From JBBQDZ01 sp038237515 (lineage in GTDB: Bacteria; Actinomycetota; Thermoleophilia; Gaiellales; Gaiellaceae): a stretch of DNA of 62,278 bases. Position numbers and translations under genes: made by a program. The notes beneath the pieces are model-generated. The model did not search any database and was not told the DNA's origin. It saw only the letters and a program-made list of their open reading frames with translations. Location: positions 1-62,278 of the forward strand of contig JBBRYP010000019.1 of NCBI GenBank assembly GCA_038237515.1, written 5' to 3'. Numbering within the stretch: the stretch's first letter is position 1; each line of letters begins with the position of its first letter. Positions 43,863-52,454 of the stretch are shown here, one piece after another.

Positions 43863-44995
43863 GCGGCCTCCCCGGGCAGTGGATCGTGTTCGCCCAGCCG
43901 TGGGCTCGCGGCGGACGATGGCGGGATCGCACCGTCGATCCGGATCGGCGCGCGGACGGTGCGGAACCGGCGCTCGCCGTCCCCGACCTCGACGACCATC
44001 TCGAGCTCCCTCACGGCGTCGTGTGCCAGGAGCTCCGGCCACCGCATGACCTCGGCGACCCAGAGTCCCGCGCCGCCGAGCCTGTCGACCCATTCGGCCG
44101 CCGGGCGCGTCTCGAGCACCTCGGCGATCCGGCCCTTGATCTCGTCGCGGCGCTCGTACCAGTCCTTCGGGTCGTCGATGGCTTCGACGTCGGGAAGGTC
44201 GAGCAGTTGGCCGAGGAGCGGCACCGAGCCCATCGCGAGCGCGAGGAAGCCGTCCGCAGTCTCGTAGATGCCGTACGGCGCGCCGACGTAGGGATGGGCG
44301 CTGCCAATCTCGCTTCGCACCGGAAGCTGCTGCCCGTCGTTGAGGTGGCAGGTCAGCACCTCGAACTGGAGGTCGAGCGCGGACTCGAGCAGGCTGACCT
44401 CGACGAAGCCGCCCCGTCCGGTCACGCCGCGGCGGACGAGGCAGGCGAGGATCCCCTGGCAGAGGTGCGCGCCAGCGAGCGCGTCGACGATCGAGAGGCC
44501 GAACGCGACCGGCGGATCGTCGCGGTTACCGTTCAGCCACGTGAGGCCGGAGAGCGCCTGGACGACCAGGTCCTGGCCGGGACGATCGCGCCACGGGCCG
44601 GTCTCGCCGTAGCCGGACGTCGAGCCGTAGACGATGCGCTCGTTCAGCTTCGAGACGGCGTCGTAGTCGAGCCCGTACCGCTCCATCACCCCCGGCCGGA
44701 AGCTCTGGATCAAAACGTCCGCGTGCTCGGCGAGCTGCTTGACGCGCTCCAGCTGCTCCGCGTCGCGCAGGTCGGCGACGAGGCTCTCCTTGTTCCGGTT
44801 GATCGTGTGGAAGAGGAGGCTGTCGCCGTCGAGCTCGAGGCCTGCGAGGCTGAGCGAGCGCGTCGGGTCGCCGACCCCGGGCCGCTCGACCTTCACGACA
44901 CGCGCGCCGAGATCGGCGAGGCGCAGCGCGGCCGACGGGCCAGCGAGGTACTGGCTGAAGTCGAGGACGAAGAGCCGGTCGAGCGGCAAGCTCAC
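43859..44995 (-). CDS. Class III CoA-transferase (CaiB/BaiF)
   Basis: 378 residues from GTG 44995. N-terminal LFVLDFSQYLAGPSAALRLADLGARVVKVERPGVGDPTR with DSLLFHTINRNKESLVADLR is diagnostic; ETGPWRDRPGQDLVVQALSGL holds the active Asp; SIVDALAGAHLCQGILACL and FVEVSLLESAL follow. It moves CoA between carboxylic acids. The GTG overlaps the stop of the Gfo/Idh gene. Within the operon it probably activates a sugar-derived acid or lactone-opened product. Substrate unknown. Confidence 0.87.
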   Translation of the reverse strand: MSLPLDRLFVLDFSQYLAGPSAALRLADLGARVVKVERPGVGDPTRSLSLAGLELDGDSLLFHTINRNKESLVADLRDAEQLERVKQLAEHADVLIQSFRPGVMERYGLDYDAVSKLNERIVYGSTSGYGETGPWRDRPGQDLVVQALSGLTWLNGNRDDPPVAFGLSIVDALAGAHLCQGILACLVRRGVTGRGGFVEVSLLESALDLQFEVLTCHLNDGQQLPVRSEIGSAHPYVGAPYGIYETADGFLALAMGSVPLLGQLLDLPDVEAIDDPKDWYERRDEIKGRIAEVLETRPAAEWVDRLGGAGLWVAEVMRWPELLAHDAVRELEMVVEVGDGERRFRTVRAPIRIDGAIPPSSAASPRLGEHDPLPGEAA

Positions 44996-46083
44996 GGAAG
45001 CTCGATCTCGTCGATCCGGACGCGCCGCCCCTCGTCGGCCGACCGGTAGGCGCACATGAGCACGCGCAGCGTCCTGAGGTTGTCCCGTCCAGAGGTGAGG
45101 GGCTCGCGGTCCTCCTCGATCGCCGAGAGCAGCTCGCCGATCGGGCCGACGAAGGCGTCCGGGATCCAACGCTCCGTGAAGCGGCGGTCGAACGCGTGGT
45201 CCGGCGCCTGCACGCGAGAGTAGAACCGGAAGGTATCGGGCCGGCCGACGGGGTAGTCGTACAGCGCGCCGAGCGTCCCCTCGGACTTCCCGTCGGTGCC
45301 ATCGATGTGGACGACGGCGCGCGGCTCCGGGCCCCAGTTGTTGTGGTCGACGACGACCGAGACCTTGAGCGTGTCGGAGTACTCGACCACGGTGAACGTC
45401 CGAGACTCGCCCATCGCGTACTGGGCCGGCGCCCGCGCCGTCGTCGCGATGACGCTCTCCGGCTCGCCGTACAGGTGGCGGATGCTGTCGAAGTAGTGGA
45501 CCGAGTGATAGAGGTACTCCAGCCGCTCGCGCTCGGCCATCCAGGGCCACATGAGCCAGTCCGTCATGATGTTCACGTCGAAGAAACCGCCGGTCAGGTC
45601 GCCGTACCAGCCTGCGTCGATCAGCAGCTTCGCCGTCCGGACCACGCCCTCCCAGCGCATCTGCTGGTTGACCGCCATGCGCACGCCCGCGCGCTCGGCG
45701 CGCTGCACGAGCTCGATCGCAGGCTCCAGTGTCTCCGCGAGCGGCTTCTGGCACAGCGCATGCCGTCCCGCGGCGAAGGCCTTCGAAGCGATCTCGAACT
45801 GCGCATGCGGGGTGACCGCGATGTCGACGACCTCGACCTTCGGATCCGCCAGCAGCTCGTCGACCGATCCGTACGCCGACGGGATCTCCCACGCGCGCGC
45901 CGTCTTCTGCGCCGCCTCGAGATTCGTGTCCGCGATCCCGACGACGTTGAATCCCACCTTGCGATACGCCGGCAGGTGGCCCGCGTTCACGATCGCGCCG
46001 GCGCCGACGACGCCGATGCCGCGCCCCCGCGATTGCGGCAGCTTCGGCCCCTTGTCGAGCGCGACGATCTCGTCGATCGTCAT
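44992..46083 (-). CDS. Gfo/Idh/MocA-family oxidoreductase
   Basis: 363 residues. Rossmann start RGIGVVGAGAIVNAGHLPAY, then VVDIAVTPHAQFEIA and the catalytic Lys in HALCQKPLAET (usually EKP; Gln here). The C-terminal alpha/beta domain carries YHSVHYFDSIRHLYGEP with the conserved His. Family members oxidise or reduce sugars, inositols and sugar acids with NAD(P). ATG at 46083 overlaps the upstream stop (ATGA). Likely oxidises the imported sugar or an intermediate. Confidence 0.87.
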   Translation of the reverse strand: MTIDEIVALDKGPKLPQSRGRGIGVVGAGAIVNAGHLPAYRKVGFNVVGIADTNLEAAQKTARAWEIPSAYGSVDELLADPKVEVVDIAVTPHAQFEIASKAFAAGRHALCQKPLAETLEPAIELVQRAERAGVRMAVNQQMRWEGVVRTAKLLIDAGWYGDLTGGFFDVNIMTDWLMWPWMAERERLEYLYHSVHYFDSIRHLYGEPESVIATTARAPAQYAMGESRTFTVVEYSDTLKVSVVVDHNNWGPEPRAVVHIDGTDGKSEGTLGALYDYPVGRPDTFRFYSRVQAPDHAFDRRFTERWIPDAFVGPIGELLSAIEEDREPLTSGRDNLRTLRVLMCAYRSADEGRRVRIDEIELP

Positions 46084-47327
46084 CGAGCGGGCGCCCCGGC
46101 GAGCAGCGCGTCCGTGCGCCCGGCAGCCTCGTCGAGCGCTTCGTCCACGTTCTTCTCGCCGGTGTGCACCTCGTCGATCAGCTCGTTGAGGATCTCGTTG
46201 ATCGCGTCGTACTGGGGGATCGGCGGCAGCGTCTCGACCGCCCGGTGCGTCTCCTCGATCAGCGCGTAGCACGGGAACCGCTCCTGCATCCCCGGGTCGC
46301 GCCAAGTCGAGAGCCGACAGCCGATGTTGCCCTCGTCGGAGGTAACGAGATCCTGCTCGCGCGAGGCCGCCGTCCGGATGAAGTCCCACGCCAGCTGCGG
46401 CTCGTTCGCACCCTTCGGGATCGTCAGCGCCCAGAAGACGCTCAGCGAGACGTGGCGTCCGCCGGCTCCGTCTCCGCGGGGGATCAGCCCGAGCTTGTTC
46501 TTGCCGTGGATCTTCGAGTCGGGCATATCGGCAACGACGGCGAAGCCTGCCCAGTTCCACATGATCGCGCCGCGTCCGCTCGCGTAGTACTCGCCGGAGA
46601 GGACGCTCTCGTAGGCGCGCGGCTCGGGCTGTGTGAGGCCGTCCTGGATCAGCCCGGTGAGATACGTCAAGGCCTCGCGGCCCTCGGGGCCGTTGAACGC
46701 AGCCTTGTGCCCGTCGAGCACCTTGCCACCGCGGCTCCAGAGGTGGATGAAGAAGTCGTAAACGCTGTTGTGACCGTCGGCCATCGCGGCGACGACACAG
46801 CCGGAGAGATCGTCGGCGGGCCGGGTGAAAAAGGCGACGACGTCGCGAAACTGCGACCAGGTCTCCGGCGGCGCGAGCGGGTAGCCGTGCTCCTGCCGGA
46901 ACCGCTGCTGTTCCTGCGGATCCTCGAGGAGGTCGGCGCGGTACATGAACATCTGGGGCCCGTCGTGGTACGGGATCCCGTAGAAGCGCCCATGATCTGA
47001 CACCTGTCGGAGCAGGCTGTCGCTCCAGCCCTGCGGCCAGTCTTCGGGCGGCGCAGAGGCGAGGAACTGGTCGAGCTCGGCGAGCTTTCCGTCCGCGACG
47101 AGGCTCGGCAGCCAGTCGGTGACGCACAGGAAGAGGTCCCAGTCGCCGGACGTCGTCCCGTCGCCCGCGACCATCTCCGCGTGGAGCTCAGGGACGTCGT
47201 ACGGGACGAGCTCGACGTCGACGTCCGGGTGCAGCTCCTGAAAAGCCTCCGTCTGACGCGACAGGGCGCGCTCGAAGCCCACGAACGTGCGGTAGGCGAG
47301 CCGGAGGGTCTTCTTCGTCGAAGCCAA
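46080..47327 (-). CDS. Extracellular solute-binding protein family 1 homologue without signal peptide
   Basis: 415 residues with SBP_bac_1 features (LAYRTFVGFERALSRQTEAFQELHPDVDVELVP, WDLFLCVTDWLPSLVADGKL, FFIHLWSRGGKVLDG, TIPKGANEPQLAWDFIRTAA). The start is TTG at 47327 (ASTKKTLRLAYRTF) and no hydrophobic signal or lipobox precedes it; the frame upstream runs into the operator at 47342-47355. So it seems cytoplasmic, and no CUT1 permease accompanies it. It is coupled to the Gfo/Idh gene. Possibly an intracellular ligand carrier or sensor, or a domesticated enzyme partner; I cannot say which. Confidence 0.78.
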   Translation of the reverse strand: MASTKKTLRLAYRTFVGFERALSRQTEAFQELHPDVDVELVPYDVPELHAEMVAGDGTTSGDWDLFLCVTDWLPSLVADGKLAELDQFLASAPPEDWPQGWSDSLLRQVSDHGRFYGIPYHDGPQMFMYRADLLEDPQEQQRFRQEHGYPLAPPETWSQFRDVVAFFTRPADDLSGCVVAAMADGHNSVYDFFIHLWSRGGKVLDGHKAAFNGPEGREALTYLTGLIQDGLTQPEPRAYESVLSGEYYASGRGAIMWNWAGFAVVADMPDSKIHGKNKLGLIPRGDGAGGRHVSLSVFWALTIPKGANEPQLAWDFIRTAASREQDLVTSDEGNIGCRLSTWRDPGMQERFPCYALIEETHRAVETLPPIPQYDAINEILNELIDEVHTGEKNVDEALDEAAGRTDALLAGAPAR

Positions 47328-47341
47328 GGAGGCGGCGGATT

Positions 47342-47355
47342 GGTAAAACGATTTA
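47342..47355 (+). promoter_or_regulatory. Operator for the island LacI regulator, copy 1
   Basis: GGTAAAACGATTTA, 15 bp upstream of the SBP-1 start. The same 14-mer occurs, inverted, at 49564-49577. Core AAAACGATTT has the central CG of LacI-family operators. Confidence 0.65.
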
Positions 47356-47366
47356 GCGCTGCGAGC

Positions 47367-48509
47367 CTAACGCGGCAGCCGCGAGGTGTCAATCAGGGCA
47401 TACGCGAGGTTCAGCTGCGCGAGCGCCGACTCCGGCGGGCCGCCCTCGGACAGGAACCGGTGCACCGCCGCGGACGCAGCCGACTGGAACTCGGCAACGC
47501 CGTCGTGGGTCGGCCGCACGTATGCCGAGTCGATCGTGCGGCGCGTGTTGCGGAAGAAGTCGCCGGTGATCCGGTTCGCGACGTCGTCGTCCCATGCGAC
47601 GGCGTGGCCGGGCTGTCCGCCGGCGTGCACGTACGTCGTCCGCTGGACCTCCGGGTCGGCGACGCGCCGCACGTAGGCAACGGCCTCTTCGACGTTGCTC
47701 GACCGCGACGAGACGGCGATTCCCGCCCCGCCGAGCGTCGCGCCTGCGCAGCCGCTGTTACTGGCGGAGGGAATGTCGTGGAACGCGACCCTCTTCGGCG
47801 CGTAACCCTCCCGCGAGTAGTTGGTGTAACCGAACGCATACGGGCAGTACGCAATGTCGTCCCCGGTGCTCATCGCGGTCAGGATGTCGATCGGATTCTG
47901 CGAGAGGCAGCCCGGCGCGACGACCGCCGCAAGCTGGCGCAACTGCTCGAGCACGTGCAGTCCAAGCTCGTCGCTCACGACCCGCTCGCCGCGCAGCGGC
48001 TCCTCGCCCTGGTTCGCGCAAAGCGTGAGGAAGCAGCTCAGCGCGTCGATCGGCTTCAGCGGAACGGCGACGCGGCCCGTCTCGCGCGCAAGCGTGAGGA
48101 CCTCGGCCAGCGTCGTCGGGGGCTCCGACAAAAGGTCGGGACGCGAGGCGGCGACCTGGCACGCCGCGTCGATTGCCGCGCCCCACTGGTGCCCATCGTA
48201 CTGGTACGACTCGTGCGAGCCGCCCACGCTTCCGCGCGCCTGCTCGGCGAGCCACTCCGCGGGGAGATGCAAGTCGAGCGGCTCGAAGATCCCGTTGCCG
48301 GCCGCGTACCCGATCATCGGGTGGTCGATGACGAGCAGGTCGAAGGCGTCGACGAGCTCGCCGACGTGCGCCTCGCCAAAGGCCCAGAGCGAGCGGAGCT
48401 CCCACGTGATCCGCAGCTTCGGATCAAGGTCGGCTGCGGCCTGTGCGGTCACGAGCAGCGGCCCGACGCCTCGCGTGTGGCTCCACGCGATTCCGCGGAG
48501 CTCGATCAC
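47367..48509 (-). CDS. Second solute-binding-protein homologue without signal peptide
   Basis: 380 residues from GTG 48509, overlapping the LacI stop (GTGA). It begins directly with VIELRGIAWSHTRGVGPLLVTAQAAA, a first strand-helix of the SBP fold, leaving no room for a signal. FDLLVIDHPMIGYAAGNGIFEPLD, WGAAIDAACQVAASRPDLL, CPYAFGYTNYSREGYAPKRV and AVAYVRRVADPEVQRTTYV are typical of sugar SBPs. No matching permease is nearby. Co-translation with LacI suggests a sensory or regulatory partnership, or a cytoplasmic ligand-binding function. Family firm; function unknown. Confidence 0.72.
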   Translation of the reverse strand: MIELRGIAWSHTRGVGPLLVTAQAAADLDPKLRITWELRSLWAFGEAHVGELVDAFDLLVIDHPMIGYAAGNGIFEPLDLHLPAEWLAEQARGSVGGSHESYQYDGHQWGAAIDAACQVAASRPDLLSEPPTTLAEVLTLARETGRVAVPLKPIDALSCFLTLCANQGEEPLRGERVVSDELGLHVLEQLRQLAAVVAPGCLSQNPIDILTAMSTGDDIAYCPYAFGYTNYSREGYAPKRVAFHDIPSASNSGCAGATLGGAGIAVSSRSSNVEEAVAYVRRVADPEVQRTTYVHAGGQPGHAVAWDDDVANRITGDFFRNTRRTIDSAYVRPTHDGVAEFQSAASAAVHRFLSEGGPPESALAQLNLAYALIDTSRLPR

Positions 48510-49537
48510 GGCGGCGCCCCCGTCGACTCCCGAAGCACGAGCTTCGGCGGTGGCTCGCGCAGCACGATACTCCGGCGCTCGCCGCCGTTCAGCATCTCGA
48601 TCAGCAGGTCCACCGCCGCCGCGCCCATCTCCTGGAGCGGCGTCTTCACCGTCGTGAGCGGAGGGTTCGTGTGATCGGTGAACCACGTGTCGTGGATCGC
48701 GACGACCGAGAGGTCACGCGGCACCTCGACGCCTTGCTCGCGGCACGCCGCCAGGGCGCCGATCCCCGCGAGCACGTTCGCGACGACGATCCCGGTCGGA
48801 CGGCTGCGCTGCCGGAGCAGCCGCAGCACCGCCTGGTGGCCGGCGGGTTCGTCCCAGCCGCCGGCCACGATCCAGTCGGGCTTCAGTTCGAGGCCGCGCT
48901 GCTCGAGCACCGCCTCGAGCCCACGCCGGCGGCGCTGCGACCGGTCTGACCCGGCGATGCCGGAGACGAAGCCGATCCGCGTGTGCCCGAGCGCGACCAG
49001 GTGCTCGGCGGCAAGCGCGGCGGCCGCCTCGTCGTCGAGGATCACCGAGCCGCGACCACGCGTCCGGGAGTTGATCAGGACGGTCGGCAGGCGCGCCTCG
49101 GCGAGCCGGCGCAGCTTCGCATCGCCGGGGCCGCCGCTCAGGTGCAGGACGAGCCCGTCCACGCGCCGCGTGCTGAGCAGGTTCCCGTACGACTGCGGGT
49201 TGTGCGCAAGCTCCTCCGCATCGCCGAGGAGCACGACGTAGCCGGCGCGGGCGGCGCGCATCTGCGCACCGCGGAGCGTCTCGCCGTGCAGCGGATGCGC
49301 AACGTCGTGCGCGACGAGGCACAGGGCCCCGGAGCTCGCAAGCCGCAGCGCCCGCGCCGCGCCGTTCGGCGTGTACTCGAGCGCCTTCGCCGCGCTGAGA
49401 ACGCGCTCTCTCGTGTCGGGCCGGATGCGCAGCGACTGGTCGTCGTTGATCACGCGTGAGACGATCGCCGGCGACACGCCTGCGGCCTTCGCCACGTCCG
49501 CGACCGTCGGTGCGGTGGAACCAGCCTTAGCCCTCAA
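48506..49537 (-). CDS. LacI-family regulator of the island
   Basis: About 343 residues. HTH APTVADVAKAAGVSPAIVSRVINDD and hinge YTPNGAARALR, then an effector domain (GALCLVAHDVAHPLHGETLRGAQ, GHTRIGFVSGIAGSD, VPRDLSVVAIHDTWF). TTG at 49537 is preferred; a GTG at 49579 would place the operator 49564-49577 inside the gene. Either way the site would allow autoregulation. Predicted to control both the minus operon (via 47342-47355) and the divergent plus operon. Confidence 0.88.
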   Translation of the reverse strand: MRAKAGSTAPTVADVAKAAGVSPAIVSRVINDDQSLRIRPDTRERVLSAAKALEYTPNGAARALRLASSGALCLVAHDVAHPLHGETLRGAQMRAARAGYVVLLGDAEELAHNPQSYGNLLSTRRVDGLVLHLSGGPGDAKLRRLAEARLPTVLINSRTRGRGSVILDDEAAAALAAEHLVALGHTRIGFVSGIAGSDRSQRRRRGLEAVLEQRGLELKPDWIVAGGWDEPAGHQAVLRLLRQRSRPTGIVVANVLAGIGALAACREQGVEVPRDLSVVAIHDTWFTDHTNPPLTTVKTPLQEMGAAAVDLLIEMLNGGERRSIVLREPPPKLVLRESTGAPP

Positions 49538-49556
49538 GACTCCCTCTTGGTCGGAG

Positions 49557-49581
49557 GTGTGGTTAAATCGTTTTACCACAC
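49557..49581. promoter_or_regulatory. Operator for the island LacI regulator, copy 2 (divergent promoter region)
   Basis: GTGTGGT (49557-49563) and ACCACAC (49575-49581) are perfect inverted arms around TAAATCGTTTT. The minus strand contains GGTAAAACGATTTA, identical to copy 1. It lies between LacI and the RraA-like gene, so it can repress both directions. Confidence 0.7.
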
Positions 49582-49635
49582 TCCATCGACGAGCACGGGA
49601 GACGCGGGATCGATCCTCGCATCACCACGGCCATC

Positions 49636-50238
49636 TTGTCTGACGCGCTGGACGCGGCGGGCCGCCGCGACCAGGTGCTGACTGCCGCGATTCGACCGCT
49701 CGTCAAGGGCATGCGTGCGAGCGGCCGCGCCGCGACCGTCGGCTTCGGCCCGGTGGATCAAGACACCGACACGCCCTACGACGGCGTAATCGCCTTCATC
49801 GACGGGCTCGAGCGCGGCGCGGTCGTGGTCGCCGGTACCGGGCCGAGCGAGCGCGCCGCTTTCTGGGGCGAGCTCTTCTCCGCCGCCGCGCTCGGCCGCG
49901 GCGCTGCCGGTCTCGTCTGCGACGGCTACATCCGCGACACGCCGGGCATCGAGGAACTCGGGTTCCCCGCGTTCGCGCCCGGGTCGCGGCCGATCGACAT
50001 GCGCGCACGGATGGAGGTCACGGCGCACGACGTCCCTCTGGAGTGCGGCGGCGTGACCGTTGCGCCCGGCGACCTCGTGCTCGCCGACGACGACGGGGTC
50101 GTCGTCGTACCGCAGGAGGTCGAGGCCGAGGTGCTCGAGCGGGCGAGGGAGAAGGCGGATCGCGAGTCGACCGTCTACGGCGAGCTGCTCGGCGGGGCGA
50201 CGCTCAGGGACGTCTGGGATCGGCACGGTGTCCTCTAG
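49636..50238 (+). CDS. RraA-like family protein (HMG/CHA aldolase fold)
   Basis: 200 residues from TTG 49636. Homology seems to begin earlier: in-frame upstream residues IDPRITTAI before LSDALDAAG match the usual RraA start, but no canonical start codon exists there, so the true N-terminus is uncertain. GELFSAAALGRGAAGLVCDGYIRDTPGIEELGFPAFAPG is the conserved phosphate/pyruvate-enolate site with Arg and Asp; GDLVLADDDGVVVVPQEV follows. Related proteins are 4-hydroxy-2-oxoacid aldolases or RNase E inhibitors. Beside an acid-sugar dehydratase, a pyruvate aldolase role is most likely. Confidence 0.8.
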   Translation: MSDALDAAGRRDQVLTAAIRPLVKGMRASGRAATVGFGPVDQDTDTPYDGVIAFIDGLERGAVVVAGTGPSERAAFWGELFSAAALGRGAAGLVCDGYIRDTPGIEELGFPAFAPGSRPIDMRARMEVTAHDVPLECGGVTVAPGDLVLADDDGVVVVPQEVEAEVLERAREKADRESTVYGELLGGATLRDVWDRHGVL

Positions 50239-51535
50239 TCCGCTCGTCATCACGGCCGTCGAGACCGCCGACGTCCGCTTCCCCACGTCGCGCCTGCTGG
50301 ACGGGTCCGACGCGATGAACCCCGATCCCGACTACTCCGCCGCCTACGCGATCCTCCGGACGAACCGCGTCGGCCTCGCCGGCCACGGGTTCGCGTTCAC
50401 GATCGGCGAGGGAAACGAGGTCTGCGTCGCCGCGATCAAGACACTCGCGCCGCACGTCGAGGGCCTTCGCGCTGAGTCGATCTTCAGCGAGATGGGCGCC
50501 TTCTCACGCAGCCTGACGGGCATCAGCCAGCTGCGGTGGCTCGGGCCGGAGAAGGGCGTGATGCACATGGCCACTGCCGCGGTGCTCAACGCTGCCTGGG
50601 ATCTGTACGCAAAGGTGCGCGGCGTCCCGCTCTGGACGCTCCTCGTCGGCCTCTCGCCGGAGGAGATCGTCTCGCTCGTGGATTTCCGATATCTGACGGA
50701 CGCGCTGACGCCGCAGGAGGCGCTGGGGCTGCTGCACGACCGCGCGGCGACGCGGAGCGAGCGCGAGGTCGAGCTGCTCGAGGGCGGCTATCCCGCATAC
50801 ACGACGTCCGCCGGCTGGCTCGGCTACGGCGACGAGCAGGTGCGGAAGCTCTCCGAGGAGGCCGTCGCAGCGGGCTTCCGCCATCTGAAGCTCAAGGTCG
50901 GACGCGACCTCGAGAGCGACGTACGGCGGTGCGCGATCGTCCGCGACGTGATCGGGCCGTCCCGCGGGCTGATGGTCGACGCGAACCAGGTCTGGAGCGT
51001 GCCTGACGCGATTCCGTGGATCGAGCGGCTCTCCGAGTTCGACCTCTTCTGGGTCGAGGAGCCGACGAGCCCGGACGACGTCCTCGGCCACGCCGCGATC
51101 GCGCACACGGTCGCGCCGGTGCGCATCGCGACGGGCGAGCACGTCCAGAACCGGATCGTCTTCAAGCAGCTCCTGCAGGCGAACGCGATCTCGTTCGTCC
51201 AGATCGACGCGTGCCGGACGGCAGGGGTGAACGAGGCCATCGCGATCATGCTGCTGGCGGCGAAGTTCGGCGTCCCCGTCTGCCCGCACGCGGGCGGCGT
51301 CGGATTGTGCGAGCTCGTCGTCCACCTTTCAGCGTTCGACTACATCGCGGTCAGCGGCAGCCTCGAGGACCGGCTGATCGAGTACGTGGACCACCTGCAC
51401 GAGCACTTCGCCGAGCCCGTTGTCGTCACCGGCGGCCGCTACCGGCTGCCGAAGCGTCCCGGGTACGCCGAGATCCTTCCGCAGTCGCTCGCCGACTACA
51501 GCTACAGCGACGGCGCGGTCTGGGCGACCGGGTGA
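50228..51535 (+). CDS. fucD: L-fuconate dehydratase-like enolase-superfamily enzyme
   Basis: 435 residues from GTG 50228, overlapping the RraA-like gene by 11 bp. Mandelate-racemase-type barrel: base Lys in HLKLKVGRD, metal ligands in LMVDANQVW, FWVEEPTSPDDVLGHAAIAH and IATGEHVQNR, and the His in VCPHAGGVGLCEL. The phrases VFKQLLQA, CPHAGGVGLCELV and IEYVDHLHEHF match characterised L-fuconate dehydratases. Expected reaction: L-fuconate (or similar 6-deoxy/acid sugar) to 2-keto-3-deoxy-L-fuconate plus water. Substrate by similarity only. Confidence 0.85.
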   Translation: MSSSPLVITAVETADVRFPTSRLLDGSDAMNPDPDYSAAYAILRTNRVGLAGHGFAFTIGEGNEVCVAAIKTLAPHVEGLRAESIFSEMGAFSRSLTGISQLRWLGPEKGVMHMATAAVLNAAWDLYAKVRGVPLWTLLVGLSPEEIVSLVDFRYLTDALTPQEALGLLHDRAATRSEREVELLEGGYPAYTTSAGWLGYGDEQVRKLSEEAVAAGFRHLKLKVGRDLESDVRRCAIVRDVIGPSRGLMVDANQVWSVPDAIPWIERLSEFDLFWVEEPTSPDDVLGHAAIAHTVAPVRIATGEHVQNRIVFKQLLQANAISFVQIDACRTAGVNEAIAIMLLAAKFGVPVCPHAGGVGLCELVVHLSAFDYIAVSGSLEDRLIEYVDHLHEHFAEPVVVTGGRYRLPKRPGYAEILPQSLADYSYSDGAVWATG

Positions 51536-51705
51536 GAGAGCGGGTCGCGCTCGTCACGGGCGCCGGCATGCGCTCGAGCACTCCGTCGAAGACGGGGAGC
51601 GCCCCCCGGGTCGACGCGATCGCGCCGGGTTTCTTCGAGACACATGGAGGAGCCGAGGCGCAGCGCGACCGACGCGCGCATCTCCTGAATGGAGTGAACG
51701 CATGA
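51532..51705 (+). pseudogene. SDR with a large in-frame internal deletion
   Basis: 57 codons. It starts at a GTG overlapping the dehydratase stop with VRERVALVTGAGM, the NAD-binding start of an SDR, then jumps after a short filler to VDAIAPGFFETHGGAEAQRD, the C-terminal strand of the same family. The catalytic Ser-Tyr-Lys region is gone. The frame is kept and the stop overlaps the next ATG (ATGA), so translational coupling survives. In fucose-type pathways the 2-keto-3-deoxyfuconate dehydrogenase is an SDR next to fucD, so this may be its remnant. Confidence 0.65.
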
Positions 51706-52454
51706 GACGACCCCCCTTGCTCTGGGCCGAGCTGCGCCGCGATGAGCTCGCGGCAGCCCGTGTCGACGGCGCCGTCGTCGTCATCCCGATCGGGGCGATC
51801 GAGCAGCACGGGCCGCACCTACCGCTCAACACCGACATCAGCGACGCCTGGGCCGTAGCCACGCGCCTCTCGGCGAGCTGCGACGAGCCGCCGGTCCTCG
51901 TCGCGCCGCCCGTCCCGTGGGGAGTCTCGCACTATCACCACGTCTTCCCGGGGACGCTGTCGCTCACGGTCGAGTCGCTGTCGTCGCTGCTGCTCGACCT
52001 TTGCCGCAGCGTCGCGACAAACGGCTTCACGCGGATCCTGCTGCTGAACGGCCACGGCGGGAACGCAGCGACGATCGAGACCGTCGCGACCCGCGCGAAC
52101 GTAGAGGGCATCGACGTGTTCCCGATCACGTACTGGAACCTGGTACCGGAGACGATGGCGGAGCTCGCAGTGCACGACGGAGGCCACATCGGGCACGCGG
52201 GCGAGATGGAGACGTCGCTGCAGCTCCACCTCCAGCCCGACCTCGTCGACCGTCGGGCGCTCGAGCAGCCGCTGGGCCGCCCGATGGACGAGGTGGCGCT
52301 CGTCCGCGGCGTCTACTGGCCGCCGCGGGTGCTCGAGGAGGCGCCGGACGGCGTTTACGGGCTGGCCCACGAAGGGACGGCCGAGAAGGGCGAGCGACTC
52401 CTGGACGCAGTCGTCCTCCGCCTGTCGGAGCTCTTGCGCGGACGGCTCGCGTGA
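51702..52454 (+). CDS. Creatininase-family metal hydrolase
   Basis: 250 residues from ATG 51702. Metal-binding motifs VIPIGAIEQHGPHLPLNTD (Glu, His, Asp), LLNGHGGNAATI and GHAGEMETSLQ (His, Glu) are all present. Family members open cyclic amides or remove formyl groups (creatininase, FAPy deformylase, MftE). In an acid-sugar operon it may act as a lactonase or amidase, which is speculation. Overlapping starts on both sides. Confidence 0.83.
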   Translation: MRRPPLLWAELRRDELAAARVDGAVVVIPIGAIEQHGPHLPLNTDISDAWAVATRLSASCDEPPVLVAPPVPWGVSHYHHVFPGTLSLTVESLSSLLLDLCRSVATNGFTRILLLNGHGGNAATIETVATRANVEGIDVFPITYWNLVPETMAELAVHDGGHIGHAGEMETSLQLHLQPDLVDRRALEQPLGRPMDEVALVRGVYWPPRVLEEAPDGVYGLAHEGTAEKGERLLDAVVLRLSELLRGRLA

